Positions 26,688 through 34,252 of a stretch of 52,375 bases of DNA are shown here, one piece after another. The stretch spans positions 1 through 52,375 of the forward strand of contig NZ_AYYO01000006.1 in assembly GCF_001436225.1 (NCBI RefSeq). The letters are read 5' to 3'. Under the pieces are notes generated by a model, which was not told where the DNA came from, made no database searches, and saw only the letters and a program-made list of their open reading frames with translations. The translations under genes and the position numbers were made by a program. Numbering within the stretch: position 1 is the first letter of the stretch; each line of letters opens with the position of its first letter. This DNA is from Lacticaseibacillus sharpeae JCM 1186 = DSM 20505 (lineage in GTDB: Bacteria; Bacillota; Bacilli; Lactobacillales; Lactobacillaceae).

Positions 26688-26706
26688 GTCTTTAGTACTT
26701 TTTTCC

Positions 26707-26731
26707 TGAAACCTTTTAGCCAAAATCATAC
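26707..26731 (+). promoter_or_regulatory. Candidate ECF-type promoter
   Basis: TGAAACCTTTT resembles the -35 of ECF sigma factors of the SigV/SigW kind, with CATAC about 14 nt downstream as a possible -10. It lies 48 nt before the ECF sigma gene, so autoregulation is likely. The -10 match is weak. Confidence 0.45.
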
Positions 26732-26759
26732 ACTAACTGTGTGAAAAGGAGGCAAGGAT

Positions 26760-27302
26760 ATGAGCTTAACCACAAGTGAACGAAAACTGGCCACACAAGC
26801 TATACACGGTAATCGTACAGCATTATCTGCGTTGATTCACACTCGTAGTGATTATCTGTACCGCACCGCATACCTTTACGTTGGCAACCAAAACGACGCA
26901 CTCGACGTAATTCAAGAAGCAACCACACAAGCTGTTATGAGCGTCAGCAAATTACGCAATCCCGAACTGTTTTTCACGTGGTTCACGCGCATATTAATTC
27001 GGCAGGCCCAAGCAATCTACATGCTGCGTGCCAACGAGGACGTTACTGCCAATCCGCTGATTGCTGGGGTGGCTCAAACGAACGCGACAACCACTACCAC
27101 CGATACCCATGTTGACCTATTGACCGCGCTACAACAAATTAAGGCCGAATATCGCCAGGCACTACAATTATTTTATTATCAAGATTTACCCATTCACGAA
27201 ATCAGTAGTGTCCTAAACCTGCCCGAGTCTACAATTAAGACCCGATTGCGACGGGGACGATTAGCACTGAAAAATAGACTAGGAGGAGACTACTTTGACT
27301 AA
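26760..27302 (+). CDS. ECF-type RNA polymerase sigma factor (SigV-like)
   Basis: A 180-residue sigma-70 family protein with region 2 (about 22-90: YRTAYLYVGNQNDALDVIQEATTQAV, then LFFTWFTRILIRQA) and region 4 (about 122-175: LQLFYYQDLPIHEISSVLNLPESTIKTRLRRGRLALK). GGAGG lies 7 nt before the ATG. It overlaps the next gene by 8 nt. The pair with a DUF4179 membrane protein suggests an envelope-stress switch. Codon use is less GC-biased than in neighbouring genes. Confidence 0.92.
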   Translation: MSLTTSERKLATQAIHGNRTALSALIHTRSDYLYRTAYLYVGNQNDALDVIQEATTQAVMSVSKLRNPELFFTWFTRILIRQAQAIYMLRANEDVTANPLIAGVAQTNATTTTTDTHVDLLTALQQIKAEYRQALQLFYYQDLPIHEISSVLNLPESTIKTRLRRGRLALKNRLGGDYFD

Positions 27303-28290
27303 CATTAACCCACGTGATGAATTACACGACGCAATTGATCAAATTCCTGTCCCTACCGCCGCAGTCAACGCTGCTATTGACCAAGGCATTGCTGCTACAC
27401 CAGTTAAACACAAGTGGCGAGCACGGCTACTGGTTCTTGCTGCCGCCGTTCTGTTTGGCGGTGCGGGTTTAGCCGCGGGCACACCCATCATCAGTCAAGC
27501 CGTTAGCAACGTTGCTTGGCTAACTGCCTTCTACCTCAGTAACGGTGAAAATGATGATTTCAACACCTATCATATTGATGGTGTAGCCAAGAAGCTTAAT
27601 AAAACCATCACTTCACACGGCATTACCGTCAAACTGGTAGAGGCATATTACTCGGGTAAAACTATCGGGATTACTGGCGAAATCACAGGTCTGAACACCA
27701 CTGATTTTGACCCTAATGGTGAACATGAACTCGAAATGGTAACCGACGACACCCCCGGAAAACACCTTTTCCACGACATGACCAATTTTCAACCAATCAA
27801 ACACGGTTACCGTTTCCGCCAAACCTACATCGTCACCAGCAAAACAGCTCCATCAAGCATTACACTTCCATTCACCATCAAACAAATAGGACTGACAGTG
27901 GGACGCTGGAAGGCAAACCTGAAGATGTCGCAACCCACACCCATCGTTAACATCATCAACGGTACCACCTACGATTTCGGACTGAAGGGCATCACAATTA
28001 CGCCACACTCAATCACAAAGTATGCACACGGAAGTGAACTTGCTTTTAACATCAAGACTGATCATACCCGTTATGAACCCGACAGCACTAGCATTGATTT
28101 CATTAAGGATAGTAGTGGACAACAGCTTATAACCAATGCTAGCAGTTTTGGATCCAGTGATGGCCGCGATTATCTGTCGATGACGCGGATGCCAAAACGC
28201 GGAGAAAAATATTTAGTTAGATGTAACTATTTCTTGAAAGGACACAAAAGAGCGAACACCGTTACCAAAAAAATGGTCATCTGGCCGTGA
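27295..28290 (+). CDS. DUF4179-type anti-sigma factor, membrane-anchored
   Basis: A 331-residue protein starting with TTG at 27295, with GGAGG 8 nt upstream inside the sigma gene. The N-terminal 40 residues are cytoplasmic and probably bind the sigma factor. A single membrane helix covers about 45-65, and the rest is an extracytoplasmic beta-rich domain typical of DUF4179. The translational overlap with the sigma gene fits a sigma/anti-sigma pair. The stimulus is unknown. Confidence 0.87.
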   Translation: MTNINPRDELHDAIDQIPVPTAAVNAAIDQGIAATPVKHKWRARLLVLAAAVLFGGAGLAAGTPIISQAVSNVAWLTAFYLSNGENDDFNTYHIDGVAKKLNKTITSHGITVKLVEAYYSGKTIGITGEITGLNTTDFDPNGEHELEMVTDDTPGKHLFHDMTNFQPIKHGYRFRQTYIVTSKTAPSSITLPFTIKQIGLTVGRWKANLKMSQPTPIVNIINGTTYDFGLKGITITPHSITKYAHGSELAFNIKTDHTRYEPDSTSIDFIKDSSGQQLITNASSFGSSDGRDYLSMTRMPKRGEKYLVRCNYFLKGHKRANTVTKKMVIWP

Positions 28291-28297
28291 ATAATTG

Positions 28298-28329
28298 ACG
28301 GGTAGCGAGCAATTCGCCACCCGTTTTTT
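28298..28329 (+). terminator. Terminator after the sigma/anti-sigma operon
   Basis: ACGGGT...ACCCGT with an inner CGA/TCG pair is followed by six to seven T. Confidence 0.85.
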
Positions 28330-28505
28330 AATCCATATTTTTTATCAGTACTATTCACTAAAAAGGTTGGTATTGACGGCCCGCCAGTCACTAATATGTG
28401 TATGCTATTGTCAGATTGTCCAATTACAGTTATCATATTTGACCACCCACCAAACTAGCGTTAAGTTGGTGGTGAACTAGCAATCAAAAACGGAAGTGTA
28501 CGTTT

Positions 28506-28709
28506 ATGAAATACATCAAAACCCACCCCACCAAATACACCCACGCCTTAATTATCTTCGACTGGCTGCTAACCATAAGCATTCTCGCCGCCATCGTTGT
28601 CGATTTTTTTGCCGTGCCCATTCTCAACTTCGTAATCTATACCTTTGGCGTGGTTGTGCTCATCGTAACTACAACGCTGTTAATTCTTGACTGGTTAACC
28701 CGTAAATAA
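28506..28709 (+). CDS. Small two-helix membrane protein (67 residues)
   Basis: The function is unknown. Hydrophobic helices lie at about 15-37 and 40-62, with a basic N-terminus (KYIKTHPTKYTH) and a basic tail (LTRK). GGAAG lies 9 nt before the ATG. A CCACCAA/TTGGTGG hairpin (about 28446-28472) lies upstream, and a terminator follows. Confidence 0.7.
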   Translation: MKYIKTHPTKYTHALIIFDWLLTISILAAIVVDFFAVPILNFVIYTFGVVVLIVTTTLLILDWLTRK

Positions 28710-28723
28710 ACGTACGCAAACCA

Positions 28724-28759
28724 AAAGACGCAATCCGCAAAAATGCAGGTTGCGTCTTT
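28724..28759. terminator. Bidirectional terminator
   Basis: AAAGACGCAA...TTGCGTCTTT lies between the small membrane protein and the convergent permease. Confidence 0.85.
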
Positions 28760-28762
28760 CTT

Positions 28763-30157
28763 TTAGTCAATATCTGTGGGGTTCATTGCCGCTTTTTTCT
28801 TCTTCCCAACCAGGGTCAGGATGCCGATGAAGCCGACCGTCCAAACCAGGCCGCCGATTGCCGGCAGCACGTTCTCGCCCGTGATGAACAGGCTGACGTA
28901 GATGGCGGTGAAAAAGCCGATGACCAAGGGACTGGTGAACTTATACCCGGGCATCAAGAAACCGTTCGGATCGAAGTCGCGCGATTCGCGGTACTTCCGG
29001 TGTGCCAGCATCGTCAGCAGGTACACGATGATGTAGAGGTCACTGGAAACACTGGTGATGAACGTGAACGCGTTGCTAATCTGGGGCAGCGAGTTCAGAA
29101 TCGGGCCGATGAGCACCAGGGCCGCGGAGAAGAGAATCCCGCGCGCGGGCACGCCCGTCCGGCTGATTTTGCGAAAGCCCTGCATGAACTTACTGTTAGG
29201 TGAGTCGAGCGCGAGCTGGTAGAAGTGCCGGCCAGCCGAGTACATGTAGGAGTTCAGGGCTGATGCCGCCGCAGTCAGGACGACGAAGTTAATCACCGCC
29301 GCTGCCGCCTTCAGTCCGGCGAGTTCGAACACCTGCACGAATGGGCTCTGCGTGGGGTCGAGTGAATTCCACGGGTAGATGGCCATGATGACCAGAATGG
29401 CACCGATGTAGAAAATCAGGACCCGGTAGATGATTTCGTTAATCACCTTGGGCAGCACCTTGCGCGGATTCTGGGTTTCACTCGTGGTAATCCCGATGAA
29501 TTCCATCCCCTGAAACGCAAAGAAGACCATCGGGAACGCTGCGACGAAACTGCCGAAGCCATTCGGGAACATGGAGAAGTGGTTCGTGATGTTGCCGAAG
29601 CTGGCGTGGCCAATTGGCGTCTTGAAGTTCATGAACACCATTGCGAGCCCAACGACAATCATCACCACAATGGCGGTAATCTTGATCATCGCAAACCAGA
29701 ACTCAGCTTCCCCGAACAAACCGACCGCAATCAGGTTAATCGCCACCAGCACGGCGAGCACACAGAGCTGAATTGTCCAGGTGTGCCAGGTCGGGAACCA
29801 GAACTGCACGTACTTGGACACGGCGGTCAGTTCCGCCATCGCCACGAAGATGATGCCCAGCCAGTACGTCCAACCAGCGAAGTAACCAATCTGCGGACCA
29901 AGATACTTTTTAATGAAGGAAATGAACGTGTGCTTGTCGGGATCGTGGTACATCATTTCGCCAATCCCGCGCATCATGAGGAAGAAAATCACCCCAAGGA
30001 TTAGGTAGACCAGCAGGATTGACGGCCCCGTCTTCATGATGGAGTTGCTGGCACCGAGGAACAGCCCGGTCCCAATCGTCCCGCCCAGCGCAATCATCTG
30101 GACGTGGCGCTTGGTTAATTCACGTTTTGTTCCGTCTGCGTTTTCTTTAGCCGCCAT
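28763..30157 (-). CDS. APC family amino acid permease
   Basis: A 464-residue amino acid-polyamine-organocation carrier with twelve helices. The N-terminal signature RHVQMIALGGTIGTGLFLGA and GMEFIGITTSETQNPRKVLPKVI place it in the AAT (amino acid transporter) group with LysP, RocE and AnsP. The substrate cannot be read from sequence. ATG 30157 has GGAG 6 nt upstream; ATGs 4 and 10 codons earlier lack a signal. A TATAAT -10 (30321-30326) would start a leader with a strong hairpin at its 5' end. Confidence 0.9.
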   Translation of the reverse strand: MAAKENADGTKRELTKRHVQMIALGGTIGTGLFLGASNSIMKTGPSILLVYLILGVIFFLMMRGIGEMMYHDPDKHTFISFIKKYLGPQIGYFAGWTYWLGIIFVAMAELTAVSKYVQFWFPTWHTWTIQLCVLAVLVAINLIAVGLFGEAEFWFAMIKITAIVVMIVVGLAMVFMNFKTPIGHASFGNITNHFSMFPNGFGSFVAAFPMVFFAFQGMEFIGITTSETQNPRKVLPKVINEIIYRVLIFYIGAILVIMAIYPWNSLDPTQSPFVQVFELAGLKAAAAVINFVVLTAAASALNSYMYSAGRHFYQLALDSPNSKFMQGFRKISRTGVPARGILFSAALVLIGPILNSLPQISNAFTFITSVSSDLYIIVYLLTMLAHRKYRESRDFDPNGFLMPGYKFTSPLVIGFFTAIYVSLFITGENVLPAIGGLVWTVGFIGILTLVGKKKKAAMNPTDID

Positions 30158-30275
30158 GTGTGTCTCCATCCTGGGTTGTCGGCGCAAAAATGTTGCGGCA
30201 CAACCACGTTTTTTGTCGAATTTAATTACTGGTATCTATCTTAACGGTCGGCCGGCCCTCCCCGCAAGTGCGTCA

Positions 30276-30315
30276 AAACCGCATAACGACGGCAAAGCGC
30301 GCGGTTATGCGGTTT
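30276..30315 (-). promoter_or_regulatory. 12-bp inverted repeat at the permease transcript start
   Basis: AAACCGCATAAC and GTTATGCGGTTT are perfect complements 16 nt apart. The minus-strand TATAAT lies 6 nt upstream, so the repeat would occupy +1 to +40. It could be an operator or a 5' stabilising hairpin; only four T follow. Confidence 0.45.
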
Positions 30316-30370
30316 GGTGAATTATATGAAACTTTTCTGAGGTTCGGTGAAATTTGTTCAACTAAACGTC

Positions 30371-30406
30371 AAAAAACGCGCCGGCCACCCAGGTCGACGC
30401 GTTTTT
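30371..30406 (-). terminator. Terminator after the peroxidase gene
   Basis: AAAAACGCG.../CGCGTTTTT with an inner C-G-rich stem; T follows on both strands. Confidence 0.8.
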
Positions 30407-30407
30407 G

Positions 30408-30878
30408 CTACCCCAACGCCTGCACGACATCGGGCTCAATCTTTTCCGGCGTGGTCACCGGTGCGAACCGGCGCAACACCGTGCCGTCGCGGCCCACTAG
30501 GAACTTGGTGTAGTTCCACTTGATGGCGCCGCTGCCCGTCTGCGCCTTCAGGAACTGCCACAGCGGGTGGGCGTCCTTGCCGTTGAGCACCACCATCTTG
30601 GTCAGCGGGAACGTGACGCCGAAGTGCACCTGGCAGTACTCCTCAGTGCCGTCGCCGTCCTTCAGCTCTTGGTGAAACTGATTGGACGGCATGCCGAGCA
30701 CAACGAGTCCCTGCTTAGCGTACTCATCGTGCAGTTTCTGGAGCCCCCGCAGTTGCGGCGCCAGGCCACACTTGCTGGCGGTGTTCACAATGAGCAGCAC
30801 CTTACCGCGATAATCGGCTAAATCAATCGGGGTGCCGCCCATTTCCGTTAATTTGAAATCATAAATTGAGGCTGACAT
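30408..30878 (-). CDS. gpo: Glutathione peroxidase-like thiol peroxidase
   Basis: A 156-residue cytoplasmic peroxidase (BtuE/BsaA type) that reduces hydroperoxides, in bacteria of this kind usually with thioredoxin. The peroxidatic Cys is in NTASKCGLAPQ, followed by the family motifs MPSNQFHQE (Gln) and KWNYTKFLV (Trp-Asn). ATG 30878 has AGGAGG 8 nt upstream. It follows the RimL-like gene by 25 nt, so the two probably share a transcript. Confidence 0.92.
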   Translation of the reverse strand: MSASIYDFKLTEMGGTPIDLADYRGKVLLIVNTASKCGLAPQLRGLQKLHDEYAKQGLVVLGMPSNQFHQELKDGDGTEEYCQVHFGVTFPLTKMVVLNGKDAHPLWQFLKAQTGSGAIKWNYTKFLVGRDGTVLRRFAPVTTPEKIEPDVVQALG

Positions 30879-30903
30879 GAACAATTCCTCCTTCTGTTCC
30901 TGG

Positions 30904-31461
30904 TTATTCTCGGTTTTCGCGATATTCACGTGCCGTGATGGCCGTCACCACCGTGGTGATGGGCGTGCCGTCATCGTCAATCCGGTCGTTGCGCAGGCGG
31001 CCTTCGACGTGCATCCCCAGCTTTTCCAACACCCGGCCCGAGTTGTGGTTGCGCGAATCGTACATCGCCTCGACCCGGTTGAGGTGCAGGATGTTAAAAC
31101 ACAGATCCAGCAACGCGGCCGCGGCTTCCGGCGCATAGCCATTGCCCCAGAACCGGCGCGTGATTAGGTAGCCAATCTCGGCCTTCTGGTTGCGCTCGTC
31201 CAGGTGCACCTCGACCGCACCAGCGAACTGGTTGGTGCCCTTCAGCACGACGGCGTACTTGCCGAGGGGATCGCCCATCCAGTAATCTGCCATCCCGGAG
31301 AGCGTGGCGTCCATGTTCGGGTAGTGAATCGTGAACCGGTTATTCTCAGGGTCACTGCCGATGCGGTAGAAATCTTCAGCGTCGGCCAGCCGCACCGGAC
31401 GCAGTAACAACCGTTTCGTGGTAATTTCTTGGTGCTTCAATAATTCAACTTTTAGGGACAT
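30904..31461 (-). CDS. GNAT acetyltransferase (RimL-like)
   Basis: A 185-residue N-acetyltransferase with the N-terminal TKRLLLRPVRLADAEDFYRI stretch typical of RimJ/RimL proteins, then QKAEIGYLITRRFWGNGYAPEAA (acetyl-CoA loop) and NHNSGRVLEKLGMHVEGRLR. GAGG lies 7 nt before the ATG. It is co-oriented with gpo. The substrate is unknown. The gap 31462-31850 upstream is AT-rich and shows no ORF or RNA that I can support. Confidence 0.87.
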   Translation of the reverse strand: MSLKVELLKHQEITTKRLLLRPVRLADAEDFYRIGSDPENNRFTIHYPNMDATLSGMADYWMGDPLGKYAVVLKGTNQFAGAVEVHLDERNQKAEIGYLITRRFWGNGYAPEAAAALLDLCFNILHLNRVEAMYDSRNHNSGRVLEKLGMHVEGRLRNDRIDDDGTPITTVVTAITAREYRENRE

Positions 31462-31852
31462 TGGTACACCTCGTTTCGTTTTCCCTTATCTTACGCTTTT
31501 TTGCCGCAAAATGTCCGCTGCATGTTGGCTGATGTGTCTGTATTTCGTTAAAAAGCACATTTCTTGCGGTGCATATTTCGTGCTGCGACTGCATAATTCA
31601 TGCTTTTCTGAAAGTTTGATTTATGTACTTGGCCTAACCATAATAATATTTGTATATATGAAAAGCCGTTAGTCGTGGACTCGCGATAGCCATATCTCGG
31701 CGTCACACAGCCCATTCATTCCCATTAGCCCGGTTTTTGTTCTTCCGTACGGGACACATTTCCCTATCTATTTATAATTATTATAGGCGTACTCGGCGTA
31801 CGTTTTCACCGTTGTTTACAGCGCAAAAACTGTCGCAATTTCTGAAAAAATA

Positions 31853-31880
31853 TTGTATATTTACTTACGAAAGCTATACC
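31853..31880 (+). promoter_or_regulatory. Promoter of the EAL-PTS operon
   Basis: -35 TTGTAT (31853-31858), 16-nt spacer and -10 TATACC (31875-31880), 36 nt before the EAL start codon. Confidence 0.5.
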
Positions 31881-31915
31881 GTGCCGGAGACTAATTTCGG
31901 GGGAAGGAGCCGCTG

Positions 31916-32575
31916 ATGATTCGCTTCTGGGGTCAAGACAAATACTCGCAACGTGAGCTAATTGGTTATGAACTTTTTTTGCGTGAATACAATGATGGCC
32001 AGTGGCGCTTCCCCGCGGACTTCGGCAAGTTCACGGCCAGTGAGTTCGCCCAAACGCTCGTCGACACCATCGGCGCACTGCCAGCAGGAATTCAACTGGT
32101 GTCCATCAATCTGGACCAGCCACAATTCATCGATCCGCAGTATATCGACCAGCTCGGCGTGGCCCAGCGCGCCTGCCCCGATACGCTCATCATCGTTGAA
32201 CTGACGGAACGACCATATAACGTGCCCATCGCCCAGCTCGTCACCGCCGCGGCCGCCTACCAAGACCTCGGCCTGTGGGTCTGCCTGGATGATGTCGGGA
32301 CCGGCGCCAACCAGGTCGACCTTGTTGAGGCCCTCGCGCCCCACGTCAAGGAATACAAATTTGCGCTTCAGAACTTCCACAACAAGCGCGATTTTGTCAC
32401 CGTCGTCAGCCCGCAACTCCAATTCTGGCGCGAGGAGGCCGACATCAACAGCGTGTTCTTCGTCATCGAAGGCTTCGAAACTGAGGCTGACCTCAAGGTG
32501 GCGCAAAACTACCACGCAGAGATTGTGCAGGGCTACTACTACGGGCGTCCGCACATGATTCAAGTGAAGAACTAA
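31916..32575 (+). CDS. Stand-alone EAL domain c-di-GMP phosphodiesterase
   Basis: A 219-residue soluble EAL domain with no membrane or sensor part. All metal and catalytic positions are visible: E19 (YELF), N65 (INLD), E95 (VELTE), D125-D126 (LDDVGTG), K148, E185 (IEGFE) and Q205 (QGYYY). The KID Asp is Ala150, as in the two hybrids here, but the DDVGTG loop is closer to consensus than theirs. It is likely to cleave c-di-GMP to pGpG. GGAAGGAG lies 6 nt before the ATG. The PTS-like gene starts 19 nt downstream in the same operon, so its activity or partner is probably linked to that membrane protein. Confidence 0.9.
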   Translation: MIRFWGQDKYSQRELIGYELFLREYNDGQWRFPADFGKFTASEFAQTLVDTIGALPAGIQLVSINLDQPQFIDPQYIDQLGVAQRACPDTLIIVELTERPYNVPIAQLVTAAAAYQDLGLWVCLDDVGTGANQVDLVEALAPHVKEYKFALQNFHNKRDFVTVVSPQLQFWREEADINSVFFVIEGFETEADLKVAQNYHAEIVQGYYYGRPHMIQVKN

Positions 32576-32594
32576 TATTAATTGGGAAGGGAGG

Positions 32595-33950
32595 ATGCAG
32601 CAATTGCAACGCGTACGCATAATTCAACACCACGTGCAAAAAATCGGTGACCGGCTAACGGACATGGTCATGCCCAATATGGGCGCGTTCATCGCTTGGG
32701 GACTGATGGCTGCATGCTTCAGTCCCACCGGGTTCTTCCCCCACGCCGGACTCGGCGGCGTGGTCACCGCAATTGGCCGCTACCTATTGCCACTGATGCT
32801 GGCCTACACGGGGGCGCGGGTGACTGGCGGTCAGCGCGGCGGACTAGTTGCCGCCATCGCCACCATCGGCCTCATCGCCAGCATGCACGACCTTGCCCTC
32901 CTCGGCGCCATGATTCTCGGCCCGCTCTGTGGGTGGCTCACCAAGAAGCTCGACCGCTGTCTGCACCAACACGTGCGCCAAGGCTTCGAGCTGCTCGTGG
33001 ACAACTTCTCCGCCGGGATTCTCGGCATGCTCATGGCCCTCATCGGCTACCTCGGCCTGGCCCCGATTGTCGACTGGGTCAGCCGCATGCTGGCACTGGG
33101 GGCCAACTGGCTGATTGATGCCCACCTGATTCCGCTGGCGAACGTCGTGATTGAGCCGGCCAAGGTCCTGTTCATGAACAACGTGATTAACCACGGCATT
33201 TTGAACCCCATTGGCACCGAACAGGCGGCACACGCGGGCCACTCACTGCTATTTCTGCTTGAAACCAACCCGGGTCCCGGCCTGGGCATTCTCCTCGCCT
33301 TCGCCATTTTTGGTCACGGCCGGGCGAAAAAAGCCGCGCCGGGGGCCATCATCATCCACGCACTCGGTGGGATTCACGAAATCTACTTCCCGTACATCCT
33401 CCAACGGCCCCAGCTGCTGCTAGCCGTCATCGCCGGTGGGGTCTCCGGGACCGCCACGTTCGACCTCTTGAACATCGGTCTGCGCGCTGATCCGGCTCCC
33501 GGTTCCATCATTTCCATCCTGCTACTCACGCCCGCCAGTCTGCACAACTACCTGGGCGTTATCGCCGGGGTCACCGTCAGCACGGTTGTTGCGTTCGCCA
33601 TCGCCGTTCTGCTCTTGCCGCGGCGCAACGCTGAGTCAGTGGACACGACCAACGCCATCGCCACCAGTACCAACGACCAGGCCGTGATTATCACCGGTAC
33701 GGAAGGCATGGGCTCGCCCGACATGGGCGCACGCATCCTGCGGGCTAAGCTGCAGGAGCACGGCATCACGAACGTCACGGTCACCGCCCAGCCGATCAAC
33801 ACTATTGCCGAAGCGAACGACGCCATTATTTTCGTAATGGACGATTTGGTCGCCGTTGTGCAGGAACAAGCACCCGAAGCCAAGGATATCATCGGGATTC
33901 GCAACTACCTGAACACGCCCGCATACGATGATTTTCTGCGGACGTTATAG
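32595..33950 (+). CDS. Mannitol-type PTS IICB protein lacking the phospho-cysteine
   Basis: This 451-residue protein matches MtlA. The IIC part (1-345) keeps the family landmarks VEPAKVLFMNNVINHG-like (H200), LLETNPGPGLG and GGIHEIYFPY (E262). The IIB part (360-451) aligns with the MtlA IIB domain, but the CDAGMGSS phosphorylation motif reads GTEGMGSP: the Cys is Gly368 (codon GGT at 33696), and there is no other Cys in IIB. No IIA, MtlD or MtlR is nearby. Phosphotransfer through its own IIB is therefore not expected. A TTG at 32604 has better spacing (9 nt) from GGGAGG than the ATG at 32595, which abuts it. The gene is paired with an EAL protein. Confidence 0.9.
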   Translation: MQQLQRVRIIQHHVQKIGDRLTDMVMPNMGAFIAWGLMAACFSPTGFFPHAGLGGVVTAIGRYLLPLMLAYTGARVTGGQRGGLVAAIATIGLIASMHDLALLGAMILGPLCGWLTKKLDRCLHQHVRQGFELLVDNFSAGILGMLMALIGYLGLAPIVDWVSRMLALGANWLIDAHLIPLANVVIEPAKVLFMNNVINHGILNPIGTEQAAHAGHSLLFLLETNPGPGLGILLAFAIFGHGRAKKAAPGAIIIHALGGIHEIYFPYILQRPQLLLAVIAGGVSGTATFDLLNIGLRADPAPGSIISILLLTPASLHNYLGVIAGVTVSTVVAFAIAVLLLPRRNAESVDTTNAIATSTNDQAVIITGTEGMGSPDMGARILRAKLQEHGITNVTVTAQPINTIAEANDAIIFVMDDLVAVVQEQAPEAKDIIGIRNYLNTPAYDDFLRTL

Positions 33951-33963
33951 ATTAATAATTAGC

Positions 33964-34003
33964 AAAAATGGAAGGAGCCGCGCAAATGGTTACTTCCATT
34001 TTT
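33964..34003 (+). terminator. Terminator of the EAL-PTS operon
   Basis: AAAAATGGAAG pairs with CTTCCATTTTT around an 18-nt loop. Confidence 0.85.
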
Positions 34004-34038
34004 GATTTGCCCGGTGTATACTGAGCAACAATATAAAT

Positions 34039-34190
34039 GCCTATATAATGTCGTGATTGGACGACCAGTTTCTACCTCAAGCCGTAAACTTGAGACTATA
34101 GCGCAAATTCGTGGGTGACTTAGTGCACCCAAAATTGCACGCACCTCCACATCACGGCGAACTCCGGTACATCCGGGGCTCGCCGTTTGT
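34039..34190 (+). promoter_or_regulatory. Purine riboswitch (guanine class) with terminator
   Basis: The aptamer shows P1 CTATA/TATAG (34041-34045 and 34097-34101), P2 GTCGT/ACGAC, the conserved TTTCTACC core and P3 CTCAAG/CTTGAG with loop CCGTAAA. The specificity base of junction J3/1 is C (34096), which marks the guanine/hypoxanthine class rather than the adenine class (U). Loop 2 is GATTGG, one base shorter than usual. A terminator stem (ACGGCGA...TCGCCGT, 34155-34188) follows, preceded by a GGGTG/CACCC stem. It controls ade. Confidence 0.88.
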
Positions 34191-34252
34191 GTAGGGAGAC
34201 TTGGCGTACCCATCCCCGACTAGGCAAAATCTGCACCCCAAAGGAGAACACC

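Noticed and set aside
33690-33710. Frameshift as the cause of the missing IIB cysteine
   Set aside because: The reading frame and the flanking IIB residues align on both sides, so it is a substitution and not a shift.
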